The notes: generated by a model not told the origin, from the letters alone. Shown: positions 32,305 to 45,103, numbered from the stretch's first letter. The stretch: 64,000 bases of DNA from Stomoxys calcitrans (GCF_963082655.1 NC_081556.1:70789227-70853226); one strand, 5' to 3'. Numbers and translations are program-made.

Positions 32305-34386
32305 TAATTTGTTAATTTGTGCCGAAATGTATCCCAATCAGCCTTACTTCTGTTTAGCCGAGGGACCACTTCCGCAGTATTTTCTGCAAGGATCAAACAA
32401 ATATAACGATGATCAGAGAAGCTGTGGTCATCCAACACATCCCAAACTTATACCTTTCGATACAAAGGTAATATCTAGTACCTCCTGCCTGTTCCTGGTA
32501 ATAAAGGTCGGTTTATCCCCTTAATTACATATCGCCAGATTGCAACTTAGAATATATTCAATAAGCAGCTTACCCCTTTCGTTGACATCCGAACTTCCTT
32601 ATATCTGGTGATGTGCATTAGCATCACTTCCTACAATCAGGCTCTTCTTCCCTACAGCAACTTAAGGTTTGAAGGCGGCATCTCTAATAGTTTGTCATAC
32701 ATAGAGAAGCCTGCCAGTGATGAGACTTGTTTATTTCAAGGCTGGCTACTACTAAATATTCAGTGCTTATCGACGGAAGAAGAAACACATTTTGACTACT
32801 CTTTGCAAGAATACAGGCTCTGTGTCTCCTATTCCCCGTACCCTTGAGTAGTTTAAATCCCGGAATTCTTAGTCCACGAAACATTCCTCCACACTCCCAT
32901 GGTTCCTGGATAAGAACCATGTCAAATCAGTCTGCCATCAGGAGGACCTTTAGTGCCGCCGAAGCGGCCTTACAACGGTGATGATTTATGTAAAGAAACC
33001 GGATCATAGTAAGGATTCAGAACTTCCAACAATGTTGTGCTACCTTGTCTTCTGATTCCACCAGCAGTTCATTCTTACAAGATTCGTTAGGGGCAGGTGA
33101 GAAAGCTGTGGAACCACTCTTTCTCAGGACACTGGACACTTGCGGTGTGCACGATTCCTCCTTAGATGTTTCACTAGCTGCTGCGTTCTAAGTACTTTTT
33201 GAGTTCCGTGATCCCCCACTAACGCACAACTTGAGCCCAGTCCAGCTGGATAACCCACCCACACAAAACTTGTGGGGCCCCTTCCCCCGATGCCATCTGC
33301 TCCAGTCTCGATTGTGGCAGGGGAATTTTCTGTCTCCTGCAGTCCGTCAGACTTTAGCGATGTGGTCGATAGTTCCTCAGGGAAGTGTTCACCAACAACT
33401 GCTGAGTTGTCTCCAAATTCCCCAAACCCACCGCTTCTATAGTCCCTTAGTTTCAACTTGTTGAATCCGTAGGATACAACCCCTTCAGACTTGTTGAGGT
33501 CTGCGAGACAGCCGAAGTTTAGTACGAATTCTGCATGTTTCCGATCACCATCAGCCTCATCCAATCTAATAATCTTCCAGTCGGTGGTTGAAAGATTAGG
33601 ATTACATTTCCTTAGTCATCCAAGCATCGATTCAGAATCTGAGGGAATCCTTGGTATCCAAGCATGCGCCATTGGTCAAGAAGGAATATCTTCCTTCTTG
33701 ACTAAATCCAGTGCTGCACCTGGCCAGATCTCACCAATTTTTTGAGCATTGATCCCCGAAGGCAATTAGTCTGTATCGGCCCCGATACCAGCCTGCATCT
33801 TGCAAGGACATCGGAGTATACTGATGATAGTCCATTGACTATCCCACTCCAATAATTCCTAGGTATGCAGCCCTGTTCCTCTCCCTTGTCGACAACTGCC
33901 TTCACCAAACTGTCCCTAGCGACATTAGCAATGGATATTGGACCCATCTTACTGTGGTTCGCCATAGTTCTTTTAGACATGGTGACCGCAGCCTTTTGGC
34001 TGACTATGGTGCAGTTTTGGAATCTAGATGTGAAGTCTTTGTTGTAGCCTGTGCAGCGAATACCATTCAGCAGCCCATTCAGGGAGTCACTCTGCCTATT
34101 AGTGAGAGTCTTAGGATCATTCTCACCAACTTGAGAGCGATGCGTCTTCTATTATTCCTACCTCTTAAAGAGAGCACGTTGGATTGCTGGGAAAGGCCGA
34201 TGGCCTAGGCAAATCATAGGCACGCGAAGATAGAATAGGTTCGTCCTTGTCCTTAAGACTCGAACCAGGTGACTTCGTCAAAAGCTCCTGCTGACCAGTC
34301 GTCAGTCGGTTAGTGGAGCCGGGAGCAGCCGCTCCACCAGTCAAGGTTTCAGTAGCGGACAACATGCTACGGCCTGATACCACCAC
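32305..34386 (-). pseudogene. LINE P, ORF1 and endonuclease half, inverted copy
   Basis: Minus strand, from the ORF1 start near 34386 (MVVSGRSMLSATETLTGGAA) through the DUF4780-like block (AVVDKGEEQGCIPRNYWSGI, VSYGFNKLKLRDYRSGGFGE) to QVSSVLRKS-type sequence near 33130. The endonuclease follows: RCKAASAALKVLLMAD, MVLIQEPWECGGMFRGLRIP and HRACILAKSSQNVFLLPSIS, the N-terminal IQEPW motif that the copy at 15665 lacks, then INKSHH and the NERGK-like region near 32550. It stops before RT. Frequent stops and frameshifts. With the plus copy it covers most of the family's coding order. Confidence 0.83.
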
Positions 34387-35579
34387 CGCAGCTGTTGGCC
34401 TAATGGATAACTCTCTATCGTAGCTATCCTTGAATGACTTAAATGTTTCTTCTAAAAATAATGACCCATTACGAGTTAAAGGAAAATTCTTGCGGAGCGA
34501 AATAACAAAACACCTGCTCTACTCAACGATTCAAGCAAGAAAAGTATTCAAGCAGTTACCTTAATGACATTTCAACTTCCCTAATAGTTGAAGCCTTTGG
34601 GATGGGGCTTCGCCCTCCTTTGAAGAGGAGTGAAAAATACACTAAATAGCTGTGCGAGTTGTTAACCGCATCTGTATTTACTTGTGGTTATTTTTGCTGT
34701 TCTTGGAACAAAGTTTCTATGAATTCCATAAGAGAACTTATTTTAATTAAATTTTCGATATATTGTGAGTGTGCGATATGTGTTCACACGAAAACTAGTA
34801 CAGTATCTCCAACAAGAACAACAACAAAAACCACCATCAAACAAAAGCAAAAAGAGTTAAAAACTTTATGAAAAACAAATTTCAAATAGAAAAACTATTT
34901 AAATTAATCCACTAGATTACAATATTAAAACAATAATAAACATACTTCCACACTCACACTCACACCCGCACACAAACGCACTCGAATACATAGAGTAGGG
35001 GGTATACCGATATTGGACTACCATTTAGAGATACTCCCTTACTCGTATACGTGTACATCGAACTAACCACGGGCATGCAAATTTGCCATGTCATGCACTT
35101 CGGGGCCTCCACAAATCGAAAATAATAGCCAACCAAATGCATGATGCAGTTGCTCTTTAAACAATCGTACATATATACCGCGAACATCACAGTAGGGAGC
35201 AACTAGTGGAAATCTCTTAAGAAAAAGTCCGCATTTCAAGTTTAGTTAAATGACGAGGGACCTCCGTTTAAGAACAAATTTCGTTGCCAATATTGTTCAC
35301 CCTTTCATCTCAAAATTGGGGTTATTCCATTCAGTTAAGTAATAGCCATTAAATTCCACAGCCTAAATTGAGTCTTCTAGAGGTCTCGTACATCTATAAC
35401 GACTCACGAAGACTATTAAGCCCTTCTGCTTTCTATCATTGAACCAGCGAAACCTTGTATCCGTCAATTCAGACGATGATATTAACCTAAAATAGAACTT
35501 TTTCTGATTGTCAACGTCTGATTGTTTCCACGTTCTCCAACTAGACAATGACGTATCATAATGACCATGAGCCAGTTTT
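34387..35579. other. Unassigned DNA; left part may be LINE P 5' UTR
   Basis: Sequence just above 34386 could be LINE P leader but has no second copy here for comparison. A CA-rich stretch lies at 34950-34980. No other feature is supported. Confidence 0.4.
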
Positions 35580-35692
35580 CAGCTCTAGTAAAAAAATGTC
35601 AGCGGTTATGCCCTCTTAAAAAAATGTCAGCGGTTATTGGACATTAATGAGGTTCTTTGCCATGTAAAAACTCCAAATATGTGTAGCTTTCG
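35580..35692 (+). mobile_element. SINE S1 fragment
   Basis: 'aaaaaatgtcagcggttat' occurs twice in tandem (35593 and 35627), followed by 'aatgaggttctttgccatgtaaaa'. It is a middle piece of S1 with a local 34-bp duplication. Confidence 0.6.
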
Positions 35693-36297
35693 TTTCTGAA
35701 ACCAACTACAGTTAATAAACTTCAAAATTAAAATATATATTTTGCAACAATATGGCTAATCGTTTTGTCAGATCTACCAAATAGGCCTTATAGAATGTTG
35801 GTGGGCCCCTTCTTTAAACTAGTTTTCTTTCTCCCCGATATGTACGTATTCCAAATCTTATCTGAATTCACATATTTGAACATAAAGAACAAATTAAAGA
35901 AAATTACGCACAACTAAAACATACACTTACTGCAAGCCTAAAAATACAAAGAAATAATGCACTAACACCGACGGTTATCACACTCACTGATAATCATGCA
36001 CACATGAACTAACACTTGCACACTCTCGAAGATAATTTTAAAATTGTTTGTATCATCTAGCAATCCGTATGCGCCCAAGCCCTAATATCCAAGCATTAGG
36101 CTCAACTGTACCATTATTGAAGTCCTAACCCTTGATTTAATCAAAAACTCACCACTTTTCAAATGGAAATCAGTGCGTGGGGACAAGACTTGAAAAATAA
36201 ACTTTTTCATGATTACATGGAGAGCAACGAAAACAGTCGAAAACAAAGAGGTCTACAAAATTATTGAAGATTATCCTAATAAATCTAAATCATCCCT
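35693..36297. other. Unassigned intronic DNA
   Basis: About 600 bp, A+T-rich, with no supported element. Confidence 0.5.
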
Positions 36298-38335
36298 TAT
36301 AAAAAACTAGCCGAACCGGGCCCGCTCCGCTGCGCCTTCTTTAACCTTCTAATATCTGTTTAGGGTGGGGACACTTCGCCCTGAATGCGGATATCGAATT
36401 CGTGCCATTGTAGCCTATGACTCTGAGCGCGTTCGAATCCTGGCTAGAACATCGGACAAAGCGGTGTTTATCCCCGCTTAATGTTGGCGACATTTGCGAG
36501 ATACAATGCCATGCATGGTCATTTAAAAAATTTTCCCCAAAAAGGTGTCGCACTGCGGGACGCTTTTCGGACTCGGCTATAAAAAAAAAGGTCTCTTGTC
36601 ATTTAGTTTAGATTTGAATCGGAAAGCACTCATTGATGTGTGAGAATTTGCTCCTTCTCGGTTCCTGGTGGCAATATTCTTCCTTAGGGTAATGTTCTCA
36701 TTAGCGGAGGTATGGTACCTCAGACATTTCGGCTCAAATATGGATATCAAATTCGTGATGCACTTCCAAATCCCTTTAATTTGAGCCCCATATTGCCATG
36801 GCCGGTATATACGAACCGTTTGGAGTTTGGAGGGTCTTTTGGGGCTGGGGCGGCCACCGGCACTTTACACTGAAAATAGATATCAAATTCGTCCATTGTT
36901 CCCAACGGAAATTAAGTTCAATTTAGGGGGTGCTTTAGGGCGCACCCCAAAACACTTGGATCCAACATTGGATATCAAATTGATTTTCTACTCTAAAATA
37001 CCTTTCATTTGAGTCCCATATGGTCATAATGGGTCAAATAACCCATTTGACGTATTTTAAGAAGGAGCCTAATACTTTTCATTTGAGTCCCATATTGACA
37101 TGAACTTCGAATATATCTGTTTCATGGGGTTCATGGACCCAAATTTTAATACGATATTCGTTTTCTGGTCTTCAATACCTTTTACTTGATACACTTATTA
37201 TGTCCATCGGACCACTTTCGGATATGGGTGGTGTTTTTTGGGTAAGGGGGAGGGTCCGCCTCCACCCGATATCAAAAAATTATATAGCTTATGTTTCCTT
37301 CCGGATAAACGTACACAATCTATGAAAATTTTACGAAAATCATTTCAGCCAAGTATCATATAGTCATAATGGGTCTAAATACGAGGGGTGGCGTGACCCC
37401 TATACTTCGATCTGATTTTGTATGCCAGATTCGAAATCTACTCCCGAATACCTTTCATTTGAGCCCCATATTGAAATGCACGTCCAATATGTCTGTTTGG
37501 GGGAATTTAGCCCGATGGGTACTCAAACTCAAATGTTAATACCATATTCGTATTCTACTCTCCAATACCTTTCATTTGATACCTATATTGTTCCGATCGG
37601 TCCACTTATGATTTTGGGTTGGGTTTTTGGCATAAGAGGGATGGTCCGTACTCCTTCCGATAATGAAAAATTATATAGCCTATGTTTTTTTCCAAACCAA
37701 CCTACACAATATGCGAAAATTTCGAGAAAATCGGTTCTCCCGTTTTTCAGTCTATACGGAGCAAACAAAACAAGTCCCAAATATCCTTGATTGGCTAATG
37801 TGCCCAATTTGAGCGTTTTTGTGGGGATGGGGAGACCCCCTATACTTCGACATGAATTTGTATGCCAGATTCGTTATCTACTCCCGCATACTTTTCATTT
37901 GATACCCATATTGTCCTTATCGGTACACTTTTGATTTTGGGTGATGTTTTTGGGGTAACGGTGGAGGAAGCCTATTCCTACTTCCTGACCGTATTCGTAA
38001 TCTACTCCCGAATACCTTTCATTTGAGTCCCATATTGTCACGATCGTCAAATAAACCTATTTTAAGGGGTTTAGGGGCTGGGGCGGCCCCCAGGTACTTG
38101 GACCCAACTTTTATTATGAAATTCGTAGTCTTGAATACCTCTCATTTTTATCCCATATTGTCCCGATCGGTTCACTTTAATTTTTGGGTAATACTTTTGG
38201 GGTAAGGGAGAGGGTCCGCCCCCTCCCGATATCAAAAAATTACATAGCCTATGTTTCCTTCCAGACCAACCTACATAATCTGCGAAAAATTCAAGGAAAT
38301 CGGTTCAGCCGTTTTGATAACCAATTTTGTCTATC
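36298..38335 (+). repeat. F2 element, longest copy, with internal SINE and tandem modules
   Basis: Starts 'actagccgaaccgggcccgc', 'tccgctgcgccttctttaacc'. The embedded SINE S1 lies at 36405-36650 at the same position as in the copies at 14455 and 22725. Three copies of the 3' module ('cctatgtttccttccagacc' to 'atcggttcagccgttttga') occur near 37285, 37675 and 38245, separated by 'catttgagtcccatattgtc' modules, so the 3' half is amplified. It breaks off before the 'aacaaacaaac' end. Confidence 0.78.
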
Positions 38336-38989
38336 CAGTACTAAGAAAAAACACAGCAAATAAATTTACGAGCTCATCAATTATTGCAAAATACTGCATC
38401 CTATCCTCTACCTGTTTAAACTGTCCAGCAACTATTTCGTTCATGGGTGCATAGTATAGCCACAAAATTAGTTACTTTGACTGAGCTAAATCATTCATAA
38501 CCGGCTATCTTTTTAAGTTGCACTTCTTTGTTTGAATGCAATAAGTCCCACCTGCTGCACACGACCTGTACTGTAGTTACAAAATTTTTTGTCTTGTGTA
38601 GGCTCCCAATAGCCATACATACAAACAACAACAAAATTGCACATGTAACACAAAGCCGAGTCTTTAGAAATTGTCTGACCTATATGTCAAGTAGGGCCAC
38701 GCACATCACAACCGCACAACAGCCTCACCAAAATAGTGATACTCTTTCTCTCGCACATCTACCCGTTGCTTCTCTTACCACTAATACTTCCACATATAGT
38801 GCGAATGCTTTAGAAAAAACCAACAACAATTTGTTGTGTTTATGCTTCTTCTTTCATTGGAAATTAATTCCTCATTTTCATAGATTTTTTTGTAAAGAAA
38901 ATTAATTTTCATAGATATTCGTCGCTACTCTGAAAAAATATCTTTCGATTTCATTCAATTTGGTCGAATATGTACCGCAAAATCGCCTT
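38336..38989. other. Unassigned intronic DNA
   Basis: The 125-codon frame at 38528-38905 has no recognisable domain and no splice context; treated as chance. Confidence 0.45.
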
Positions 38990-39352
38990 TATAAAACCTT
39001 TGCCGTTTAATAATATAAATTTTCCATATAGGGTACATTGACTTGGAAAACGGACCTGAGGACGGAAGATAACATATTTGGGGATGATGTGAACGGGTTT
39101 ATCATAGCTCACTCTACTTTATTTCAACAAAATCGGGGAATAAATGCGATATACAACCTTCAACCGAGGGATGGATTTATATGGGGGCTTTACCCAAATA
39201 AAGTCTAAACCATACACGACACCGACGTCGAAGAAACGAACGCAGCTCACGGTGTTATATTTCAGAGAAATCAGGCAATATGGGCGGCTGTTATTGGCCT
39301 GAGACTTTAAATCAGGAGATCGGTTTATACGGGAGCTATATTAAATTACAGT
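38990..39352 (+). repeat. D-element fragment
   Basis: Two decayed units ('gagggatggatttatatgggggc', 'gagatcggtttatacgggagc') lacking both ends. The LINE relics at 39600-41200 separate it from similar sequence at 41230, so the two may be one split element. Confidence 0.6.
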
Positions 39353-39599
39353 GTATAAATACAATTGTTGAAAACATATCCAACTTAATCTAGTATTACT
39401 GTTACAAAATTTAATTAAAAATAAATAGAGAAAAAAAAATAATTCATGAAATACCAAAAGTGAATTGATTAAAATTGCTTGGCAGATTTTTAATTAGAAA
39501 TGTGACAAAATTAAATATGTTATGTAGAAAGGTTATTTGATTACATTTGTGCAATGTTCTAAAAAAAACAATATAAGTTTATTTTTGAAGGCAAGTACG
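39353..39599. other. Unassigned intronic DNA
   Basis: Short A+T-rich spacer. Confidence 0.5.
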
Positions 39600-40622
39600 T
39601 TGCTGATACCTTCTGATTCGTAAGGAAGAATATTCCAACTCTGTAAACCGCAAAAGCCGGGCAATGACATAGGAAATGCTCCAACGTCTCATCATCTTCC
39701 CTACATGGTATCACTTGCAACGCCGATTTTGCACAAGTGGACTCGTAGTCCTATGTGTCCCGTTATGACACCAAAAGCTATACTGACCTCCTTCTTACTT
39801 CCTTTCATCACCCCATAGGATTTTCGCCGTCCTGTTTGTCGCCCACGCCCTTAAATCGGACTGCATCGACCCGAAAGGCTTCGGGTTAACCAAGTTTATC
39901 GACGGCAGTTCTCTGGCCTTTACCGCCAAATCGTCTCCCCTTTTATTTCCCCTTACTCCGGCCCGGCACCCAAACGATGCGGATTGTGCCATCCTCAGAG
40001 GAGGCGTTAATCTCCTTCTTACACTGCCAAACTGCTCGTAACCTTGTTGTTATTGCCCTTATGGCAATTTTACTGTCGGTAAAGATGTTCACACTCGACG
40101 TCCTCGAGTTAGCACCCACCACCTCACACATTCCTTGATCGTCCGGATCTCCGTCTGCAGAACCCGTATTATGGTCAGGCAGCCGAAAACAGATCCCAGT
40201 CCCTGGGTTCTCAATGTAGTCCTCCAGGCCCACTCTGTCCCCTAGCTTTGATCCATCTGTGCAACATGATCTTCCAGACGGCAATACTAGCGTTCCGTCA
40301 ATCCAAGAATGTGCCGCTGCCAGCAGTGTCTCGTACTCGACCTCAAATGTCGTTCACAATGTAGACCTCCAGGCCCACTCTGTCCCCTAGCTTTGATCAA
40401 TCCGTGTAACATGATCTTCCAGACGGCAATACTAGCGTTCCGTCAATCCAAGACTGGGCTGCTGCCAGCAGTGCTTCGTACTCGACCTCAAGTGTCCTTG
40501 CTGGTATCTGATCGGAAACCTCTTCTCTTCCGTCCAGGTTTCCTATCGTCGACTCGATTATACCGCGATAGTGTGAGCTGCTCCCATCCTCAATCCATTC
40601 TCTCATCGCCTTAAGTCTCATG
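39600..40622 (-). pseudogene. LINE Q: RNase H and C-terminal region relic
   Basis: Minus strand from high to low coordinate: MRLKAMREWIEDGSSSHYRG (RT C-terminal), VLPSGRSCYTDGSK-type start of RNase H, CFRLPDHNTGSADGDPDDQG, VNIFTDSKIAIRAITTRLRA, INASSEDGTIRIVWVPG, then DDLAVKARELPSINLVNPKP and WATNRTAKILWGDERK, then a broken Cys-rich tail near 39640-39740. The first acidic residue is in YTDGSK and a second in FTDSK. A 145-bp tandem duplication (40212-40501) repeats the YTDGSK region and shifts the frame. The Cys tail is decayed; compare 61930-62330. Confidence 0.85.
40212..40501. repeat. 145-bp tandem duplication inside LINE Q relic
   Basis: 'caatgtagtcctccaggccc' at 40212 recurs as 'caatgtagacctccaggccc' at 40357, and the two units stay aligned through 'ctcgtactcgacctcaaatg'. 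Mismatches between units show the duplication is not very recent. Confidence 0.88.
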
Positions 40623-40689
40623 GCCGCAGTGGTATATCAGTCCAGGAACCATAAAAGGACTGGAATACTAGGGGGAGTAAACGAGTGAG

Positions 40690-41200
40690 TAAGTCACAAA
40701 GCACGTCATTTTGAAAAAATTTGACTAACAACTACATTTACATGATCTGTCCAACTTAATGACCTGTTAAATCCCACACCCCAAATTTTAGCACTCGAAA
40801 CTAAGGCAATTTTCTCCAGAAGAACAAAAATGCCAGTATTTGGCAACGAGAATCATTTATTCTTATAAACAACAAGATACTTCGGTTTCTGGGGATTCAG
40901 AAGTAAACCATTCGCTCTTGCCCATCTACATACACATTGAAGATCGTCACTAAGTCTACGGATGTTCCGATCAACGTCCTTCTCTGAGCTGCTTAGATAA
41001 ATTTATATCTATTTATATTTATTAAAAATCGATGAGGAAGGTCATTCACATACATAGAGAAAAGTAGGGGGCCTATGATAGAACCCTGTGGTTTCCTTAG
41101 CTTCTGTCAATAGTTCAGATCCCATGTTTTCAGAATAAACCGATTGGGAACGGTTAGACAATGAGACTACATGCCATGTGTCAGTAAAATTTAAAAACAG
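40690..41200 (-). pseudogene. Jockey/CR1-like reverse transcriptase relic
   Basis: Minus strand: PQGSIIGPLLFSMYVNDLPH near 41040-41095 (the RT motif P-Q-G-S..GP.LF..Y.NDLP), then IYLSSSEKDVDRNIRRLSDD and CVCRWARANGLLLNPQKPKY near 40880-40990, and a decayed KILGV.L-type stretch near 40780. The catalytic ADD box that should lie between the first two blocks has been replaced by an A+T-rich stretch, so it is dead. No endonuclease is attached. Confidence 0.82.
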
Positions 41201-41229
41201 GCGAAGTTTCAAACACAAATATGAACCTC

Positions 41230-41645
41230 AGACACTAAATCGGGATCTCGGTCTATATGGAATCGTGGATCTTAGCACAAATCATTGTGCCAAATTGTAG
41301 CTAAATTGGATTATAAATACAGCTTTTATGAGCGAAAACCCCCTAAATCGGGAGATTGGCCCATATAGAGGCTATATCAAGATATAGTCCGATGTGGCCA
41401 TTTTCGAACTTAACCTGCCTATGAACAAAAACGGAATCTGTGCAAAGTTTCAGCTCAATATCTCCGTTTTTAAAGACTGTAGCTTGATTTAAACAGCCAG
41501 ACGGACATGGCTAGATCGTCTTAGATTTGTACTAGGACCAAGCATGTATATACTTTATAGGTTCGAAAATTAATATTTCAATGTGTTACAAACGGAATGA
41601 CAAAACGAGTTTACCCCTATTCCTGCTGTGGTGGGTATAAAAACA
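41230..41645 (+). repeat. D-element, subfamily B, 3' half
   Basis: 'gggatctcggtctatatgg', 'gggagattggcccatatagagg', 'cagacggacatggctagatcg', ending 'attcctgctgtggtgggtataaaa'. The B-type GGTGGG 3' end is intact and the 5' end is absent. Confidence 0.72.
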
Positions 41646-44004
41646 AACAAAATGTGGATAACATTATGAATTTCTACAAGTCTTCAGGCCCATATATATT
41701 GTGACCTGTCTACAATTCATCATTATTTGAAGATAAATTAAATTGCTTAATCCTTTTTTTAAAGCATTTTTTCTGTTTATTATTCCGGTATCATGTGTAC
41801 AGAACATTCCAGAAGATCTTCCATAGCGCCTAGTACAATTGGTATGCTTCGTTGTATCCTAATATGTGAAATTGCCATTCATGCCTGGTCTGGTTGAAAA
41901 CTATGTCCATTTGTGGGTTTAGTGCGAATCGAAATACATAGGATATGTACACGTTGCTTCGATTCACACACAAAACCAAGAACTACTACACATTTCGTAC
42001 AAAAAGCAATGATAAGAGAGAAAATTTGCTTTTCATACAAGTAATTGATAAAATTCTAACTACTTCAAGTAATTGCCAATGGTCATGTTTCACAGTACTT
42101 CAATCTTGTTAAATTCACAGAATCACAAAAAGATAGGGAAGTAATTCCCAATCTTAATTTCTCAAGTATTCTTCAGCATTTTGATCAAAAATATAATATT
42201 TGATTATTTTAATTACAGGTCGGTATTCTGTTCAGCGTTGGAATGCGAATGAAAACCAAAAGCACTACCAAACTACATTTGTGCTGGACCTTAATGTAAA
42301 ATCATATCTTCATTTTTCAATTTGGGCCATATTTTCTTGAGACTGTGACGTCCTTTGGGACCACTGTCACTTAAAACTCCTTCTCGTAGGATTCTGAAAA
42401 TTTTTCCCATATCTCAGGCTTTCGTATATGCTAGCCTGATTGGAAAAGCACATACGTCTTCTCCAGTTTTTATGTATCAAAAGCTTTGTCGTATTGCAGT
42501 TTATGCTCGATGCCATGAAAATGCTGTATCACTTTAAGAAATTGTATGGAATCGAAACACAGTCCGATGGTAAGTTTAACAAGAGTTAGAGAGTAGAAAG
42601 CAGAAATAGTTCGAAATAAATTTAAATTAAAGTTGTTAACAAAAATGTTTATAATAAACTTTTTTCGAGTTATACGGATAAAACTATGAAAACTTTCGAA
42701 AGGATATTTGCATCGATGTATGCATATACTATACGAGAGTGTATATGTAAGGACTTGCATATACACACGCACACTGCACATATCTACTGCACAAAAACAC
42801 AAACAAGTACTCCGCATGTCTTGTACATAACTTCGACGAAAATGCATGAGCATCTATGCATGTGTATGTATACAGGATTCGACAGATATTGCATGTTATT
42901 GTACTATGTACAGACACACATATACACAAATTTGCACATTGAATAAAAAGCAGGTCCTCCTGCTTCATAACTAGCAACAACAACCCGGGGACAGCATTAA
43001 CTGTATAGCTTAAATACTTAAAATAAAAATTAAACAAGTATACAACAAATTTCAGCTCATAAAGTTGTTATCTTTGTTTGAACAAAAACTATTGAAAGCC
43101 AACGCGAAAGGAGGTGGTCTGTGTCAGGACGATGGATTAACGTTCTCGAAACGGAGAAATTGTTGAGCAGACCGAACGAAATTCCATATTCAATTAAATT
43201 CTACCAATAAGAAAATTTCATGTATTTAACGCAAGGCACATAGTTTCAATTTTAAGTTAAATTCCATTTAAAGTGCTCGTGTGTGCCCATATCGAGACCT
43301 TATTTCAAAAAGTTTTATAATACCATAATTTGAATGAAATCGATAATGGCCTTTATTATGTTTGTCGTATTTTAATATTCGACTTCGACTGCCGAAAATT
43401 CGTCTGTATATTTCTTCAGTATTATGAACAAAATTGAAGTTATTGTTTAAGGAAAAGATGCCGCTTGCAGACAGATGTCTATTACAAAACCAATCAACTC
43501 GATTTTTTACATAATACAGAAATAAAATTGAAATTTCAACATTTATTGTCGAACACTTGATATATCTAAAAAGGATGAAAATTACAGCATGTTCATCACT
43601 AATCCATACAATTATGATGTTATATAATATGCAAGTTTTCCATTCCCTTTGTCTTTAAGTTAAGGTGAATTCATTAAAAACCTTTCATGTAAATTTTGAA
43701 TGTTACTACTAACTTTTTGTTTGTCGGTATGGAGATGAGCCGCATTTAAAGAGAGATTTTAATATAAAATTTTAGTTATTGCATTTAAGCTGGTAAATTG
43801 ACTTACATATACTTTTTCACACAAAATCAAAAGAAAAGAAAACAAAAAAAAAATAATAGTACAAGTGCTAAGATCGGCTGGTTTGAATTTTATTTACACA
43901 CAAAAAAGAAAATTTGATTTTAATCACGAAACTAATAGATCGAGTTAATTTTTTAATTGAAACTTCTTCAATCACGGAAATCAAAATATCAATCACAGTT
44001 TTTT
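41646..44004. other. Unassigned intronic DNA with ATGCAT-rich tract
   Basis: 2.4 kb without a recognisable transposon or exon. Around 42700-42930 there is a stretch rich in TGCATA/ATGCAT and (CA)-type words that produces overlapping frames on both strands. No paired splice sites were found. Confidence 0.5.
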
Positions 44005-44050
44005 AAAAAGGCCGTGCCCAACTTGGTATACCCACAACCAAGGATGTAAT
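44005..44050 (+). repeat. D-element 5' tip
   Basis: 'aaaaaggccgtgcccaacttgg' then 'tatacccacaaccaagg' is a decayed subfamily B start. Confidence 0.5.
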
Positions 44051-44054
44051 AATC

Positions 44055-44905
44055 ATAAGATTTTTTCCTTTGTAGTTTAGACATTCCGTCTTGTCTCCTT
44101 TCTTGTGTACAGGACATAGTATGCTGAAGTTCCCATCATCGGGTATGCGTTCTTTTAGCCGCGCAGACAAGCTGATGCATACGCCTTATCAAAGTGTTGC
44201 CTCTGGTCTTAAATATTTCAGCGGGCAACCCGTCGGATCCCGGATTGCTTCTGCGGTATCCTCTTCACCGCCAACGTCGGACGCCAGCAACTCGCTAAAA
44301 TGTTCTTTCCATATACTCAGCACTCTATGTGAATCAGTTAGCAGATTTCCTTCTTTTTCTCTGTAGGAGGATGTGCCTGTACCAAAGCCATCGGTTTGAT
44401 GTTCGATTCTGTGGTAGAATTTCCGGATTTCACTTTTACTCCTGTACAGCGCAATTCGCTCACACTCACGTCTTCCCATTTTCTTTTTCTTTGTGCGGAA
44501 AAGTGTGCTCTCCTCTTCTCCCGATACCTCGCCTTACTTCTGATCGTAGGGTTGCTCTGTATGCCGCACTTTTTGCTTCAGCAGCATCTCGACACTCTTG
44601 GTCGTACCATGGGTTTCCTGGGGGAGGCTTCCGGTACCCAAGTACGGATTTCGCGGAATTTTACATGGAGTGGTCAATGGGTTGCCACTGTGCCGTTATG
44701 TCATCGGGGCAAAGAGTGCTTTTGCAAGCAGTTGGGTCAGTCGAGTGGAATTTGCCATTGCCATCTGTTTTGTTTGCACTTTTCAATGTCTAGCTTCCGT
44801 GCAGTGTCAGATGGCACTTTTCTCGCAATACTCAAACGGGTGGGAACCTTTGCTGCAACAAGGTAATGATCTGGATCTACATTTGCTCCGCGGACCGATC
44901 ATCTA
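44055..44905 (-). pseudogene. LINE R: endonuclease-RT linker and start of RT
   Basis: Minus strand from high to low coordinate: DADHYL-type end of the endonuclease near 44860, KPPPGNPWYDQECRDAAEAK near 44580-44640, MGRRECERIALYRSKSEIRK (linker), FYHRIEHQTDGFGTGTSSYR, EGNLLTDSHRVLSIWKEHFS and ELLASDVGGEEDTAEA. Then in another frame ERIPDDGNFSILCPVHKKGD near 44090-44150, the first RT motif. Frameshifts at about 44480 and 44190. The same family supplies the RT C-terminal part at 55310-56222, so the two pieces together represent one type. Features fit RTE/BovB-like or related LINEs without RNase H. Confidence 0.8.
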
Positions 44906-45103
44906 ACACAATCTAACTCATCCTAATCTACCAATGAAAAAATTACCCAAACAATATGACATTGCAATTCATGAGGGAGGGTTTATAACTTAACGCACTC
45001 TTATGTGGCTTTAATTTGGTGTGTCACTAAGCTTGGAATAGAATCTTCAAAATCTAGAAACTTCAGACCAAATCTAATACGACAATGATCTGATGATTTT
45101 ATA
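44906..45103. other. Unassigned spacer
   Basis: Short sequence between LINE R and the fold-back element; it ends in the TA target site. Confidence 0.5.

Noticed and set aside
35920..35950. Minus-strand donor-like 'acttactgcaag'
   Set aside because: The acceptor-like sequence that would follow is only about 7 bp away; no exon.
42470..43037. Frames on both strands in the ATGCAT/CA-rich tract
   Set aside because: Low-complexity sequence gives open frames in several phases at once.
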